A program made the position numbers and the translations under genes. Below are positions 1-12,000 of a DNA stretch of 64,000 nucleotides, in pieces (the stretch's first letter is position 1; every line of letters begins with the position of its first letter). Location: contig NC_083578.1 in NCBI RefSeq assembly GCF_027579695.1, positions 1,267,138-1,331,137 of the forward strand, written 5' to 3'. The notes under the pieces are model-generated. The model made no database searches. It worked only from the letters and a program-made list of their open reading frames with translations, and was not told where the DNA came from. The stretch is from Neoarius graeffei (taxonomy: Eukaryota > Chordata > Actinopteri > Siluriformes > Ariidae).

Positions 1-3000
1 GAGCTGAAGGTGGAGACGCTCAGTCAGCGCGGCTCTCCTCCACTGTAAAGAGCTGAAGGTGGAGACGCTCAGTCAGCGCGGCTCTCCTCCACTGTAAAGA
101 GCTGAAGGTGGAGACGGTCAGTCAGCGCGGCTCCTCCACTGTAAAGAGCTGAAGGTGGAGACGGTCAGTCAGCGCGTCTCTCCTCCACTGTAAAGAGCTG
201 AAGGTGGAGACGGTCAGTCAGCGCGTCTCTCCTCCACTGTAAAGAGCTGAAGGTGGAGACGCTCAGTCAGCGCGTCTCTCCTCCACTGTAAAGAGCTGAA
301 GGTGGAGACGCTCAGTCAGCGCGTCTCTCCTCCACTGTAAAGAGCTGAAGGTGGAGACGCTCAGTCAGCGCGTCTCTCCTCCACTGTAAAGAGCTGAAGG
401 TGGAGACGGTCAGTCAGCGCGTCTCTCCTCCACTGTAAAGAGCTGAAGGTGGAGACGGTCAGTCAGCGCGTCTCTCCTCCACTGTAAAGAGCTGAAGGTG
501 GAGACGGTCAGTCAGCGCGTCTCTCCTCCACTGTAAAGAGCTGAAGGTGCAGACGCTCAGTCAGCGCGTCTCTCCTCCACTGTAAAGAGCTGAAGGTGCA
601 GACGCTCAGTCAGCGCGGCTCCTCCACTGTAAAGAGCTGAAGGTGGAGACGCTCAGTCAGCGCGGCTCCTCCACTGTAAAGAGCTGAAGGTGGAGACGCT
701 CAGTCAGCGCGGCTCTCCTCCACTGTAAAGAGCTGAAGGTGGAGACGGTCAGTCAGCGCGGCTCTCCACTGTAAAGAGCTGAAGGTGGAGACGCTCAGTC
801 AGCGCGTCTCTCCTCCACTGTAAAGAGCTGAAGGTGGAGACGCTCAGTCAGCGCGTCTCTCCTCCACTGTAAAGAGCTGAAGGTGGAGACGCTCAGTCAG
901 CGCGTCTCTCCTCCACTGTAAAGAGCTGAAGGTGGAGACGCTCAGTCAGCGCGTCTCTCCTCCACTGTAAAGAGCTGAAGGTGGAGACGCTCAGTCAGCG
1001 CGTCTCTCCTCCACTGTAAAGAGCTGAAGGTGGAGACGGTCAGTCAGCGCGTCTCTCCTCCACTGTAAAGAGCTGAAGGTGGAGACGCTCAGTCAGCGCG
1101 TCTCTCCTCCACTGTAAAGAGCTGAAGGTGCAGACACTCAGTCAGCGCGTCTCTCCTCCACTGTAAAGAGCTGAAGGTGCAGACGCTCAGTCAGCGCGGC
1201 TCCTCCACTGTAAAGAGCTGAAGGTGGAGACGCACAGTCAGTCAGCGCGGCTCCTCCACTGTAAAGAGCTGAAGGTGGAGACGGTCAGTCAGCGCGGCTC
1301 CTCCACTGTAAAGGGCTGAAGGTGGAGATGGTCAGTCAGCGCGTCTCTCCTCCACTGTAAAGAGCTGAAGGTGGAGACGGTCAGTCAGCGCGTCTCTCCT
1401 CCACTGTAAAGAGCTGAAGGTGGAGACGCTCAGTCAGCGCGGCTCCTCCACTGTAAAGAGGTGAAGGTGGAGATGCTCAGTCAGCACGGCTCTGCTCCAC
1501 TGTAAAGAGGTGAAGGTGGAGATGCTCAGTCAGCGCGGCTCCTCCACTGTAAAGAGCTGAAGGTGGAGACCCTCAGTCAATGCAGCTCCTCCACTGTAAA
1601 GAGCTGAAGGTGGAGACGCTCAGTCAGCACGGCTCTCCTCCACTGTAAAGAGCTGAAGGTGGAGACGCTCAGTCAGCGCGGCTCCTCCACTGTAAAGAGC
1701 TGAAGGTGGAGACGCTCAGTCAGCACGGCTCTCCTCCACTGTAAAGAGCTGAAGGTGGAGACGCTCAGTCAGCGCGGCTCCTCCACTGTAAAGAGCTGAA
1801 GGTGGAGACGCTCAGTCAGCGCGGCTCCTCCACTGTAAAGAGCTGAAGGTGGAGACGCTCAGTCAGCGCGGCTCCTCCACTGTAAAGAGCTGAAGGTGGA
1901 GACGCTCAGTCAGCGCGGCTCCTCCACTGTAAAGAGCTGAAGGTGGAGACGCTCAGTCAGCGCGGCTCTCCTCCACTGTAAAGAGCTGAAGGTGGAGACG
2001 CTCAGTCAGCGCGGCTCTCCTCCACTGTAAAGAGCTGAAGGTGGAGACGGTCAGTCAGCGCGGCTCCTCCACTGTAAAGAGCTGAAGGTGGAGACGGTCA
2101 GTCAGCGCGTCTCTCCTCCACTGTAAAGAGCTGAAGGTGGAGACGGTCAGTCAGCGCGTCTCTCCTCCACTGTAAAGAGCTGAAGGTGGAGACGCTCAGT
2201 CAGCGCGTCTCTCCTCCACTGTAAAGAGCTGAAGGTGGAGACGCTCAGTCAGCGCGTCTCTCCTCCACTGTAAAGAGCTGAAGGTGGAGACGCTCAGTCA
2301 GCGCGTCTCTCCTCCACTGTAAAGAGCTGAAGGTGGAGACGGTCAGTCAGCGCGTCTCTCCTCCACTGTAAAGAGCTGAAGGTGGAGACGGTCAGTCAGC
2401 GCGTCTCTCCTCCACTGTAAAGAGCTGAAGGTGCAGACGCTCAGTCAGCGCGTCTCTCCTCCACTGTAAAGAGCTGAAGGTGCAGACGCTCAGTCAGCGC
2501 GGCTCCTCCACTGTAAAGAGCTGAAGGTGGAGACGCTCAGTCAGCGCGGCTCCTCCACTGTAAAGAGCTGAAGGTGGAGACGCTCAGTCAGCGCGGCTCT
2601 CCTCCACTGTAAAGAGCTGAAGGTGGAGACGGTCAGTCAGCGCGGCTCCTCCACTGTAAAGAGCTGAAGGTGGAGACGCTCAGTCAGCGCGTCTCTCCTC
2701 CACTGTAAAGAGCTGAAGGTGGAGACGCTCAGTCAGCGCGTCTCTCCTCCACTGTAGAGAGCTGAAGGTGGAGACGCTCAGTCAGCGCGTCTCTCCTCCA
2801 CTGTAGAGAGCTGAAGGTGGAGACGCTCAGTCAGCGCGTCTCTCCTCCACTGTAAAGAGCTGAAGGTGGAGACGCTCAGTCAGCGCGTCTCTCCTCCACT
2901 GTAAAGAGCTGAAGGTGGAGACGGTCAGTCAGCGCGTCTCTCCTCCACTGTAAAGAGCTGAAGGTGGAGACGGTCAGTCAGCGCGTCTCTCCTCCACTGT

Positions 3001-6000
3001 AAAGAGCTGAAGGTGGAGACGGTCAGTCAGCGCGTCTCTCCTCCACTGTAAAGAGCTGAAGGTGGAGACGGTCAGTCAGCGCGTCTCTCCTCCACTGTAA
3101 AGAGCTGAAGGTGCAGACGCTCAGTCAGCGCGTCTCTCCTCCACTGTAAAGAGCTGAAGGTGCAGACGCTCAGTCAGCGCGGCTCCTCCACTGTAAAGAG
3201 CTGAAGGTGGAGACGCTCAGTCAGCGCGTCTCTCCTCCACTGTAAAGAGCTGAAGGTGGAGACGCTCAGTCAGCGCGTCTCTCCTCCACTGTAAAGAGCT
3301 GAAGGTGGAGACGGTCAGTCAGCGCGTCTCTCCTCCACTGTAAAGAGCTGAAGGTGGAGACGGTCAGTCAGCGCGTCTCTCCTCCACTGTAAAGAGCTGA
3401 AGGTGGAGACGGTCAGTCAGCGCGTCTCTCCTCCACTGTAAAGAGCTGAAGGTGGAGACGGTCAGTCAGCGCGTCTCTCCTCCACTGTAAAGAGCTGAAG
3501 GTGCAGACGCTCAGTCAGCGCGGCTCCTCCACTGTAAAGAGCTGAAGGTGGAGACGCTCAGTCAGCGCGGCTCCTCCACTGTAAAGAGCTGAAGGTGGAG
3601 ACGCTCAGTCAGCGCGGCTCTCCTCCACTGTAAAGAGCTGAAGGTGGAGACGGTCAGTCAGCGCGGCTCCTCCACTGTAAAGAGCTGAAGGTGGAGACGC
3701 TCAGTCAGCGCGTCTCTCCTCCACTGTAAAGAGCTGAAGGTGGAGACGCTCAGTCAGCGCGTCTCTCCTCCACTGTAAAGAGCTGAAGGTGGAGACGCTC
3801 AGTCAGCGCGTCTCTCCTCCACTGTAAAGAGCTGAAGGTGGAGACGCTCAGTCAGCGCGTCTCTCCTCCACTGTAAAGAGCTGAAGGTGGAGACGCTCAG
3901 TCAGCGCGTCTCTCCTCCACTGTAAAGAGCTGAAGGTGGAGACGGTCAGTCAGCGCGTCTCTCCTCCACTGTAAAGAGCTGAAGGTGGAGACGCTCAGTC
4001 AGCGCGTCTCTCCTCCACTGTAAAGAGCTGAAGGTGCAGACGCTCAGTCAGCGCGTCTCTCCTCCACTGTAAAGAGCTGAAGGTGCAGACGCTCAGTCAG
4101 CGCGGCTCCTCCACTGTAAAGAGCTGAAGGTGGAGACGCACAGTCAGCGCGGCTCCTCCACTGTAAAGAGCTGAAGGTGGAGACGGTCAGTCAGCGCGGC
4201 TCCTCCACTGTAAAGGGCTGAAGGTGGAGATGGTCAGTCAGCGCGTCTCTCCTCCACTGTAAAGAGCTGAAGGTGGAGACGGTCAGTCAGCGCGTCTCTC
4301 CTCCACTGTAAAGAGCTGAAGGTGGAGACGCTCAGTCAGCGCGGCTCCTCCACTGTAAAGAGGTGAAGGTGGAGATGCTCAGTCAGCACGGCTCTGCTCC
4401 ACTGTAAAGAGGTGAAGGTGGAGATGCTCAGTCAGCGCGGCTCCTCCACTGTAAAGAGCTGAAGGTGGAGACCCTCAGTCAATGCAGCTCCTCCACTGTA
4501 AAGAGCTGAAGGTGGAGACGCTCAGTCAGCACGGCTCTCCTCCACTGTAAAGAGCTGAAGGTGGAGACGCTCAGTCAGCGCGGCTCCTCCACTGTAAAGA
4601 GCTGAAGGTGGAGACGCTCAGTCAGCACGGCTCTCCTCCACTGTAAAGAGCTGAAGGTGGAGACGCTCAGTCAGCGCGGCTCCTCCACTGTAAAGAGCTG
4701 AAGGTGGAGACGCTCAGTCAGCGCGGCTCCTCCACTGTAAAGAGCTGAAGGTGGAGACGCTCAGTCAGCGCGGCTCCTCCACTGTAAAGAGCTGAAGGTG
4801 GAGACGCTCAGTCAGCGCGGCTCCTCCACTGTAAAGAGCTGAAGGTGGAGACGCTCAGTCAGCGCGGCTCTCCTCCACTGTAAAGAGCTGAAGGTGGAGA
4901 CGCTCAGTCAGCGCGGCTCTCCTCCACTGTAAAGAGCTGAAGGTGGAGACGGTCAGTCAGCGCGGCTCCTCCACTGTAAAGAGCTGAAGGTGGAGACGGT
5001 CAGTCAGCGCGTCTCTCCTCCACTGTAAAGAGCTGAAGGTGGAGACGGTCAGTCAGCGCGTCTCTCCTCCACTGTAAAGAGCTGAAGGTGGAGACGCTCA
5101 GTCAGCGCGTCTCTCCTCCACTGTAAAGAGCTGAAGGTGGAGACGCTCAGTCAGCGCGTCTCTCCTCCACTGTAAAGAGCTGAAGGTGGAGACGCTCAGT
5201 CAGCGCGTCTCTCCTCCACTGTAAAGAGCTGAAGGTGGAGACGGTCAGTCAGCGCGTCTCTCCTCCACTGTAAAGAGCTGAAGGTGGAGACGGTCAGTCA
5301 GCGCGTCTCTCCTCCACTGTAAAGAGCTGAAGGTGCAGACGCTCAGTCAGCGCGTCTCTCCTCCACTGTAAAGAGCTGAAGGTGCAGACGCTCAGTCAGC
5401 GCGGCTCCTCCACTGTAAAGAGCTGAAGGTGGAGACGCTCAGTCAGCGCGGCTCCTCCACTGTAAAGAGCTGAAGCTCAGTCAGCGCGGCTCTCCTCCAC
5501 TGTAAAGAGCTGAAGGTGGAGACGGTCAGTCAGCGCGGCTCCTCCACTGTAAAGAGCTGAAGGTGGAGACGCTCAGTCAGCGCGTCTCTCCTCCACTGTA
5601 AAGAGCTGAAGGTGGAGACGCTCAGTCAGCGCGTCTCTCCTCCACTGTAGAGAGCTGAAGGTGGAGACGCTCAGTCAGCGCGTCTCTCCTCCACTGTAGA
5701 GAGCTGAAGGTGGAGACGCTCAGTCAGCGCGTCTCTCCTCCACTGTAAAGAGCTGAAGGTGGAGACGCTCAGTCAGCGCGTCTCTCCTCCACTGTAAAGA
5801 GCTGAAGGTGGAGACGGTCAGTCAGCGCGTCTCTCCTCCACTGTAAAGAGCTGAAGGTGGAGACGGTCAGTCAGCGCGTCTCTCCTCCACTGTAAAGAGC
5901 TGAAGGTGGAGACGGTCAGTCAGCGCGTCTCTCCTCCACTGTAAAGAGCTGAAGGTGGAGACGGTCAGTCAGCGCGTCTCTCCTCCACTGTAAAGAGCTG

Positions 6001-9000
6001 AAGGTGGAGACGGTCAGTCAGCGCGTCTCTCCTCCACTGTAAAGAGCTGAAGGTGCAGACGCTCAGTCAGCGCGTCTCTCCTCCACTCGTAAAGAGCTGA
6101 AGGTGGCAGACGCTCAGGTCAGCGCGTCTCCTCCACTGTAAAGAGCTGAAGGTGGAGACGCTCAGTCAGCGCGTCTCTCCTCCACTGTAAAGAGCTGAAG
6201 GTGGAGACGGCTCAGTCAGCGCGTCTCTCCTCCACTGTAAAGAGCTGAAGGTGGAGACGGTCAGTCAGCGCGTCTCTCCTCCACTGTAAAGAGCTGAAGG
6301 TGGAGACGGTCAGTCAGCGCGTCTCTCCTCCACTGTAAAGAGCTGAAGGTGAGACGGTCAGTCAGCGCGTCTCTCCTCCACTGTAAAGAGCTGAAGGTGC
6401 AGACGCTCAGTCAGCGCGTCTCTCCTCCACTGTAAAGAGCTGAAGGTGCAGACGCTCAGTCAGCGCGGCTCCTCCACTGTAAAGAGCTGAAGGTGGAGAC
6501 GCTCAGTCAGCGCGTCTCCTCCACTGTAAAGAGCTGAAGGTGGAGACGGTCAGTCAGCGCGGCTCCTCCACTGTAAAGAGCTGAAGGGTGGAGACGCTCA
6601 GTCAGCGCGTCTCTCCTCCACTGTAAAGAGCTGAAGGTGGAGACGGTCAGTCAGCGCGTCTCTCCTCCACTGTAAAGAGCTGAAGGTGGAGACGGTCAGT
6701 CAGCGCGTCTCTCCTCCACTGTAAAGAGCTGAAGGTGGAGACGGTCAGTCAGCGCGTCTCTCCTCCACTGTAAAGAGCTGAAGGTGGAGACGGTCAGTCA
6801 GCGCGTCTCTCCTCCACTGTAAAGAGCTGAAGGTGGAGACGGTCAGTCAGCGCGTCTCTCCTCCACTGTAAAGAGCTGAAGGTGCAGACGCTCAGTCAGC
6901 GCGTCTCTCCTCCACTGTAAAGAGCTGAAGGTGCAGACGCTCAGTCAGCGCGGCTCCTCCACTGTAAAGAGCTGAAGGTGGAGACGCTCAGTCAGCGCGT
7001 CTCTCCTCCACTGTAAAGAGCTGAAGGTGGAGACGCTCAGTCAGCGCGTCTCTCCTCCACTGTAAAGAGCTGAAGGTGGAGACGGTCAGTCAGCGCGTCT
7101 CTCCTCCACTGTAAAGAGCTGAAGGTGGAGACGGTCAGTCAGCGCGTCTCCTCCTCCACTGTAAAGAGCTGAAGGTGGAGACGGTCAGTCAGCGCGTCTC
7201 TCCTCCACTGTAAAGAGCTGAAGGTGCAGACGCTCAGTCAGCGCGTCTCTCCTCCACTGTAAAGAGCTGAAGGTGCAGACGCTCAGTCAGCGCGGCTCCT
7301 CCACTGTAAAGAGCTGAAGGTGGAGACGCTCAGTCAGCGCGGCTCCTCCACTGTAAAGAGCTGAAGGTGGAGACGGTCAGTCAGCGCGGCTCCCTCCACT
7401 GTAAAGAGCTGAAGGTGGAGACGCTCAGTCAGCGCGTCTCTCCTCCACTGTAAAGAGCTGAAGGTGGAGACGGTCAGTCAGCGCGTCTCTCCTCCACTGT
7501 AAAGAGCTGAAGGTGGAGACGGTCAGTCAGCGCGTCTCTCCTCCACTGTAAAGAGCTGAAGGTGGAGACGCTCAGTCAGCGCGTCTCTCCTCCACTGTAA
7601 AGAGCTGAAGGTGCAGACGCTCAGTCAGCGCGTCTCTCCTCCACTGTAAAGAGCTGAAGGTGCAGACGCTCAGTCAGCGCGGCTCCTCCACTGTAAAGAG
7701 CTGAAGGTGGAGACGGTCAGTCAGCGCGGCTCCTCCACTGTAAAGAGCTGAAGGTGGAGACGCTCAGTCAGCGCGGCTCCTCCACTGTAAAGAGCTGAAG
7801 GTGGAGACGCTCAGTCAGCGCGGCTCCTCCACTGTAAAGAGCTGAAGGTGGAGACGCTCAGTCAGCGCGGCTCCTCCACTGTAAAGAGCTGAAGGTGGAG
7901 ACGGTCAGTCAGCGCGGCTCCTCCACTGTAAAGAGCTGAAGGTGGAGACGGTCAGTCAGCGCGCGCTCCTCCACTGTAAAGAGCTGAAGGTGGAGACGGT
8001 CAGTCAGCGCGGCTCCTCCACTGTAAAGAGCTGAAGGTGGAGACGCTCAGTCAGCGCGGCTCCTCCACTGTAAAGAGCTGAAGGTGGAGACGCTCAGTCA
8101 GCGCGGCTCCTCCACTGTAAAGAGCTGAAGGTGGAGACGCTCAGTCAGCGCGGCTCCTCCACTGTAAAGAGCTGAAGGTGGAGACGCTCAGTCAGCGCGG
8201 CTCCTCCACTGTAAAGAGCTGAAGGTGGAGACGGTCAGTCAGCGCGGCTCCTCCACTGTAAAGAGCTGAAGGTGGAGACGGTCAGTCAGCGCGTCTCTCC
8301 TCCACTGTAAAGAGCTGAAGGTGGAGACGGTCAGTCAGCGCGTCTCTCCTCCACTGTAAAGAGCTGAAGGTGGAGACGGTCAGTCAGCGCGGCTCTCCTC
8401 CACTGTAAAGAGCTGAAGGTGGAGACACTCAGTCAGCGCGTCTCTCCTCCACTGTAAAGAGCTGAAGGTCGGAGACGGCTCAGTCAGCGCGTCTCTCCTC
8501 CACTGTAAAGAGCTGAAGGTGGAGACGGTCAGTCAGCGCGGCTCTGCTCCACTGTAAAGAGCTGAAGGTGCAGACGCTCAGTCAGCGCGGCTCTCCACTG
8601 TAAAGAGCTGAAGGTGGAGACGCTCAGTCAGCGCGGCTCCTCCACTGTAAAGAGCTGAAGGTGGAGACGGTCAGTCAGCGCGGCTCCTCACTGTAAAGAG
8701 CTGAAGGTGGAGACGGTCAGTCAGCGCGGCTCCTCCACTGTAAAGAGCTGAAGGTGGAGACGGTCAGTCAGCGCGGCTCCTCCACTGTAAAGAGCTGAAG
8801 GTGCAGACGCTCAGTCAGCGCGGCTCCTCCACTGTAAAGAGCTGAAGGTGGAGACGCTCAGTCAGCGCGGCTCCTCCACTGTAAAGAGCTGAAGGTGGAG
8901 ACGCTCAGTCAGCGCGGCTCCTCCACTGTAAAGAGCTGAAGGTGGAGACGGTCAGTCAGCGCGGGCTCCTCCACTGTAAAGAGCTGAAGGTGGAGACGGT

Positions 9001-12000
9001 CAGTCAGCGCGGCTCCTCCACTGTAAAGAGCTGAAGGTGGAGACGGTCCAATCAGCGCGGCTCCTCCACTGTAAAGAGCTGAAGGTGGAGACGCTCAGTC
9101 AGCGCGGCTCCTCCACTGTAAAGAGCTGAAGGTGGAGACGCTCAGTCAGCGCGGCTCCTCCACTGTAAAGAGCTGAAGGTGGAGACGCTCAGTCAGCGCG
9201 GCTCCCTCCACTGTAAAGAGCTGAAGGTGGAGACGGTCAGTCAGCGCGGCTCCTCCACTGTAAAGAGCTGAAGGTGGAGACGCTCAGTCAGCGCGGCTCC
9301 TCCACTGTAAAGAGCTGAAGGTGGAGACGGTCAATCAGCGCGGCTCCTCCACTGTAAAGAGCTGAAGGTGGAGACGCTCAGTCAGCGCGGCTCCTCCACT
9401 GTAAAGAGCTGAAGGTGGAGACGGTCAGTCAGCGCGGCTCCTCCACTGTAAAGAGCTGAAGGTGGAGACGCTCAGTCAGCGCGGCTCCTCCACTGTAAAG
9501 AGCTGAAGGTGGAGACGCTCAGTCAGCGCGGCTCCTCCACTGTAAAGAGCTGAAGGTGGAGACGCTCAGTCAGCGCGGCTCCTCCACTGTAAAGAGCTGA
9601 AGGTGGAGACGGTCAGTCAGCGCGGCTCCTCCACTGTAAAGAGCTGAAGGTGGAGACGCTCAGTCAGCGCGGCTCCTCCACTGTAAAGAGCTGAAGGTGG
9701 AGACGCTCAGTCAGCGCGGCTCCTCCACTGTAAAGAGCTGAAGGTGGAGACGCTCAGTCAGCGCGGCTCCTCCACTGTAAAGAGCTGAAGGTGGAGACGC
9801 TCAGTCAGCGCGGCTCCTCCACTGTAAAGAGCTGAAGGTGGAGACGCTCAGTCAGCGCGGCTCCTCCACTGTAAAGAGCTGAAGGTGGAGACGCTCAGTC
9901 AGCGCGGCTCCTCCACTGTAAAGAGCTGAAGGTGGAGACGCTCAGTCAGCGCGGCTCCTCCACTGTAAAGAGCTGAAGGTGGAGACGCTCAGTCAGCGCG
10001 GCTCCTCCACTGTAAAGAGCTGAAGGTGGAGACGCTCAGTCAGCGCGGCTCCTCCACTGTAAAGAGCTGAAGGTGGAGACGCTCAGTCAGCTCGGCTCCT
10101 CCACTGTAAAGAGCTGAAGGTGGAGACGCTCAGTCAGCGCGGCTCCTCCACTGTAAAGAGCTGAAGGTGGAGACGCTCAGTCAGCGCGGCTCCTCCACTG
10201 TAAAGAGCTGAAGGTGGAGACGGTCAGTCAGCGCGGCTCCTCCACTGTAAAGAGCTGAAGGTGGAGACGGTCAGTCAGCGCGGCTCCTCCACTGTAAAGA
10301 GCTGAAGGTGGAGACGCTCAGTCAGCGCGGCTCCTCCACTGTAAAGAGCTGAAGGTGGAGACGGTCAGTCAGCGCGGCTCCTCCACTGTAAAGAGCTGAA
10401 GGTGGAGACGCTCAGTCAGCGCGGCTCCTCCACTGTAAAGAGCTGAAGGTGGAGACGGTCAGTCAGCGCGGCTCCTCCACTGTAAAGAGCTGAAGGTGGA
10501 GACGGTCAGTCAGCGCGGCTCCTCCACTGTAAAGAGCTGAAGGTGGAGACGCTCAGTCAGCGCGGCTCCTCCACTGTAAAGAGCTGAAGGTGGAGACGCT
10601 CAGTCAGCGCGGCTCCTCCACTGTAAAGAGCTGAAGGTGGAGACGCTCAGTCAGCGCGGCTCCTCCACTGTAAAGAGCTGAAGGTGGAGACGGCTCAGTC
10701 AGCGCGGCTCCTCCACTGTAAAGAGCTGAAGGTGGAGACGCTCAGTCAGCGCGGCTCCTCCACTGTAAAGAGCTGAAGGTGGAGACGCTCAGTCAGCGCG
10801 GCTCCTCCACTGTAAAGAGCTGAAGGTGGAGACGCTCAGTCAGCGCGGCTCCTCCACTGTAAAGAGCTGAAGGTGGAGACGCTCAGTCAGCGCGGCTCCT
10901 CCACTGTAAAGAGCTGAAGGTGGAGACGCTCAGTCAGCGCGGCTCCTCCACTGTAAAGAGCTGAAGGTGGAGACGCTCAGTCAGCGCGGCTCCTCCACTG
11001 TAAAGAGCTGAAGGTGGAGACGCTCAGTCAGCGCGGCTCCTCCACTGTAAAGAGCTGAAGGTGGAGACGCTCAGTCAGCGCGGCTCCTCCACTGTAAAGA
11101 GCTGAAGGTGGAGACGCTCAGTCAGCGCGGCTCCTCCACTGTAAAGAGCTGAAGGTGGAGACGCTCAGTCAGCGCGGCTCCTCCACTGTAAAGAGCTGAA
11201 GGTGGAGACGCTCAGTCAGCGCGGCTCCTCCACTGTAAAGAGCTGAAGGTGGAGACGCTCAGTCAGCGCGGCTCCTCCACTGTAAAGAGCTGAAGGTGGA
11301 GACGGTCAGTCAGCGCGGCTCCTCCACTGTAAAGAGCTGAAGGTGGAGACGCTCAGTCAGCGCGGCTCCTCCACTGTAAAGAGCTGAAGGTGGAGACGGT
11401 CAGTCAGCGCGGCTCCTCCACTGTAAAGAGCTGAAGGTGGAGACGCTCAGTCAGCGCGGCTCCTCCACTGTAAAGAGCTGAAGGTGGAGACGGTCAGTCA
11501 GCGCGGCTCCTCCACTGTAAAGAGCTGAAGGTGGAGACGCTCAGTCAGCGCGGCTCCTCCACTGTAAAGAGCTGAAGGTGGAGACGGTCAGTCAGCGCGG
11601 CTCCTCCACTGTAAAGAGCTGAAGGTGGAGACGCTCAGTCAGCGCGGCTCCTCCACTGTAAAGAGCTGAAGGTGGAGACGCTCAGTCAGCGCGGCTCCTC
11701 CACTGTAAAGAGCTGAAGGTGGAGACGCTCAGTCAGCGCGGCTCCTCCACTGTAAAGAGCTGAAGGTGGAGACGCTCAGTCAGCGCGGCTCCTCCACTGT
11801 AAAGAGCTGAAGGTGGAGACGGTCAGTCAGCGCGGCTCCTCCACTGTAAAGAGCTGAAGGTGGAGACGCTCAGTCAGCGCGGCTCCTCCACTGTAAAGAG
11901 CTGAAGGTGGAGACGCTCAGTCAGCGCGGCTCCTCCACTGTAAAGAGCTGAAGGTGGAGACGCTCAGTCAGCGCGGCTCCTCCACTGTAAAGAGCTGAAG

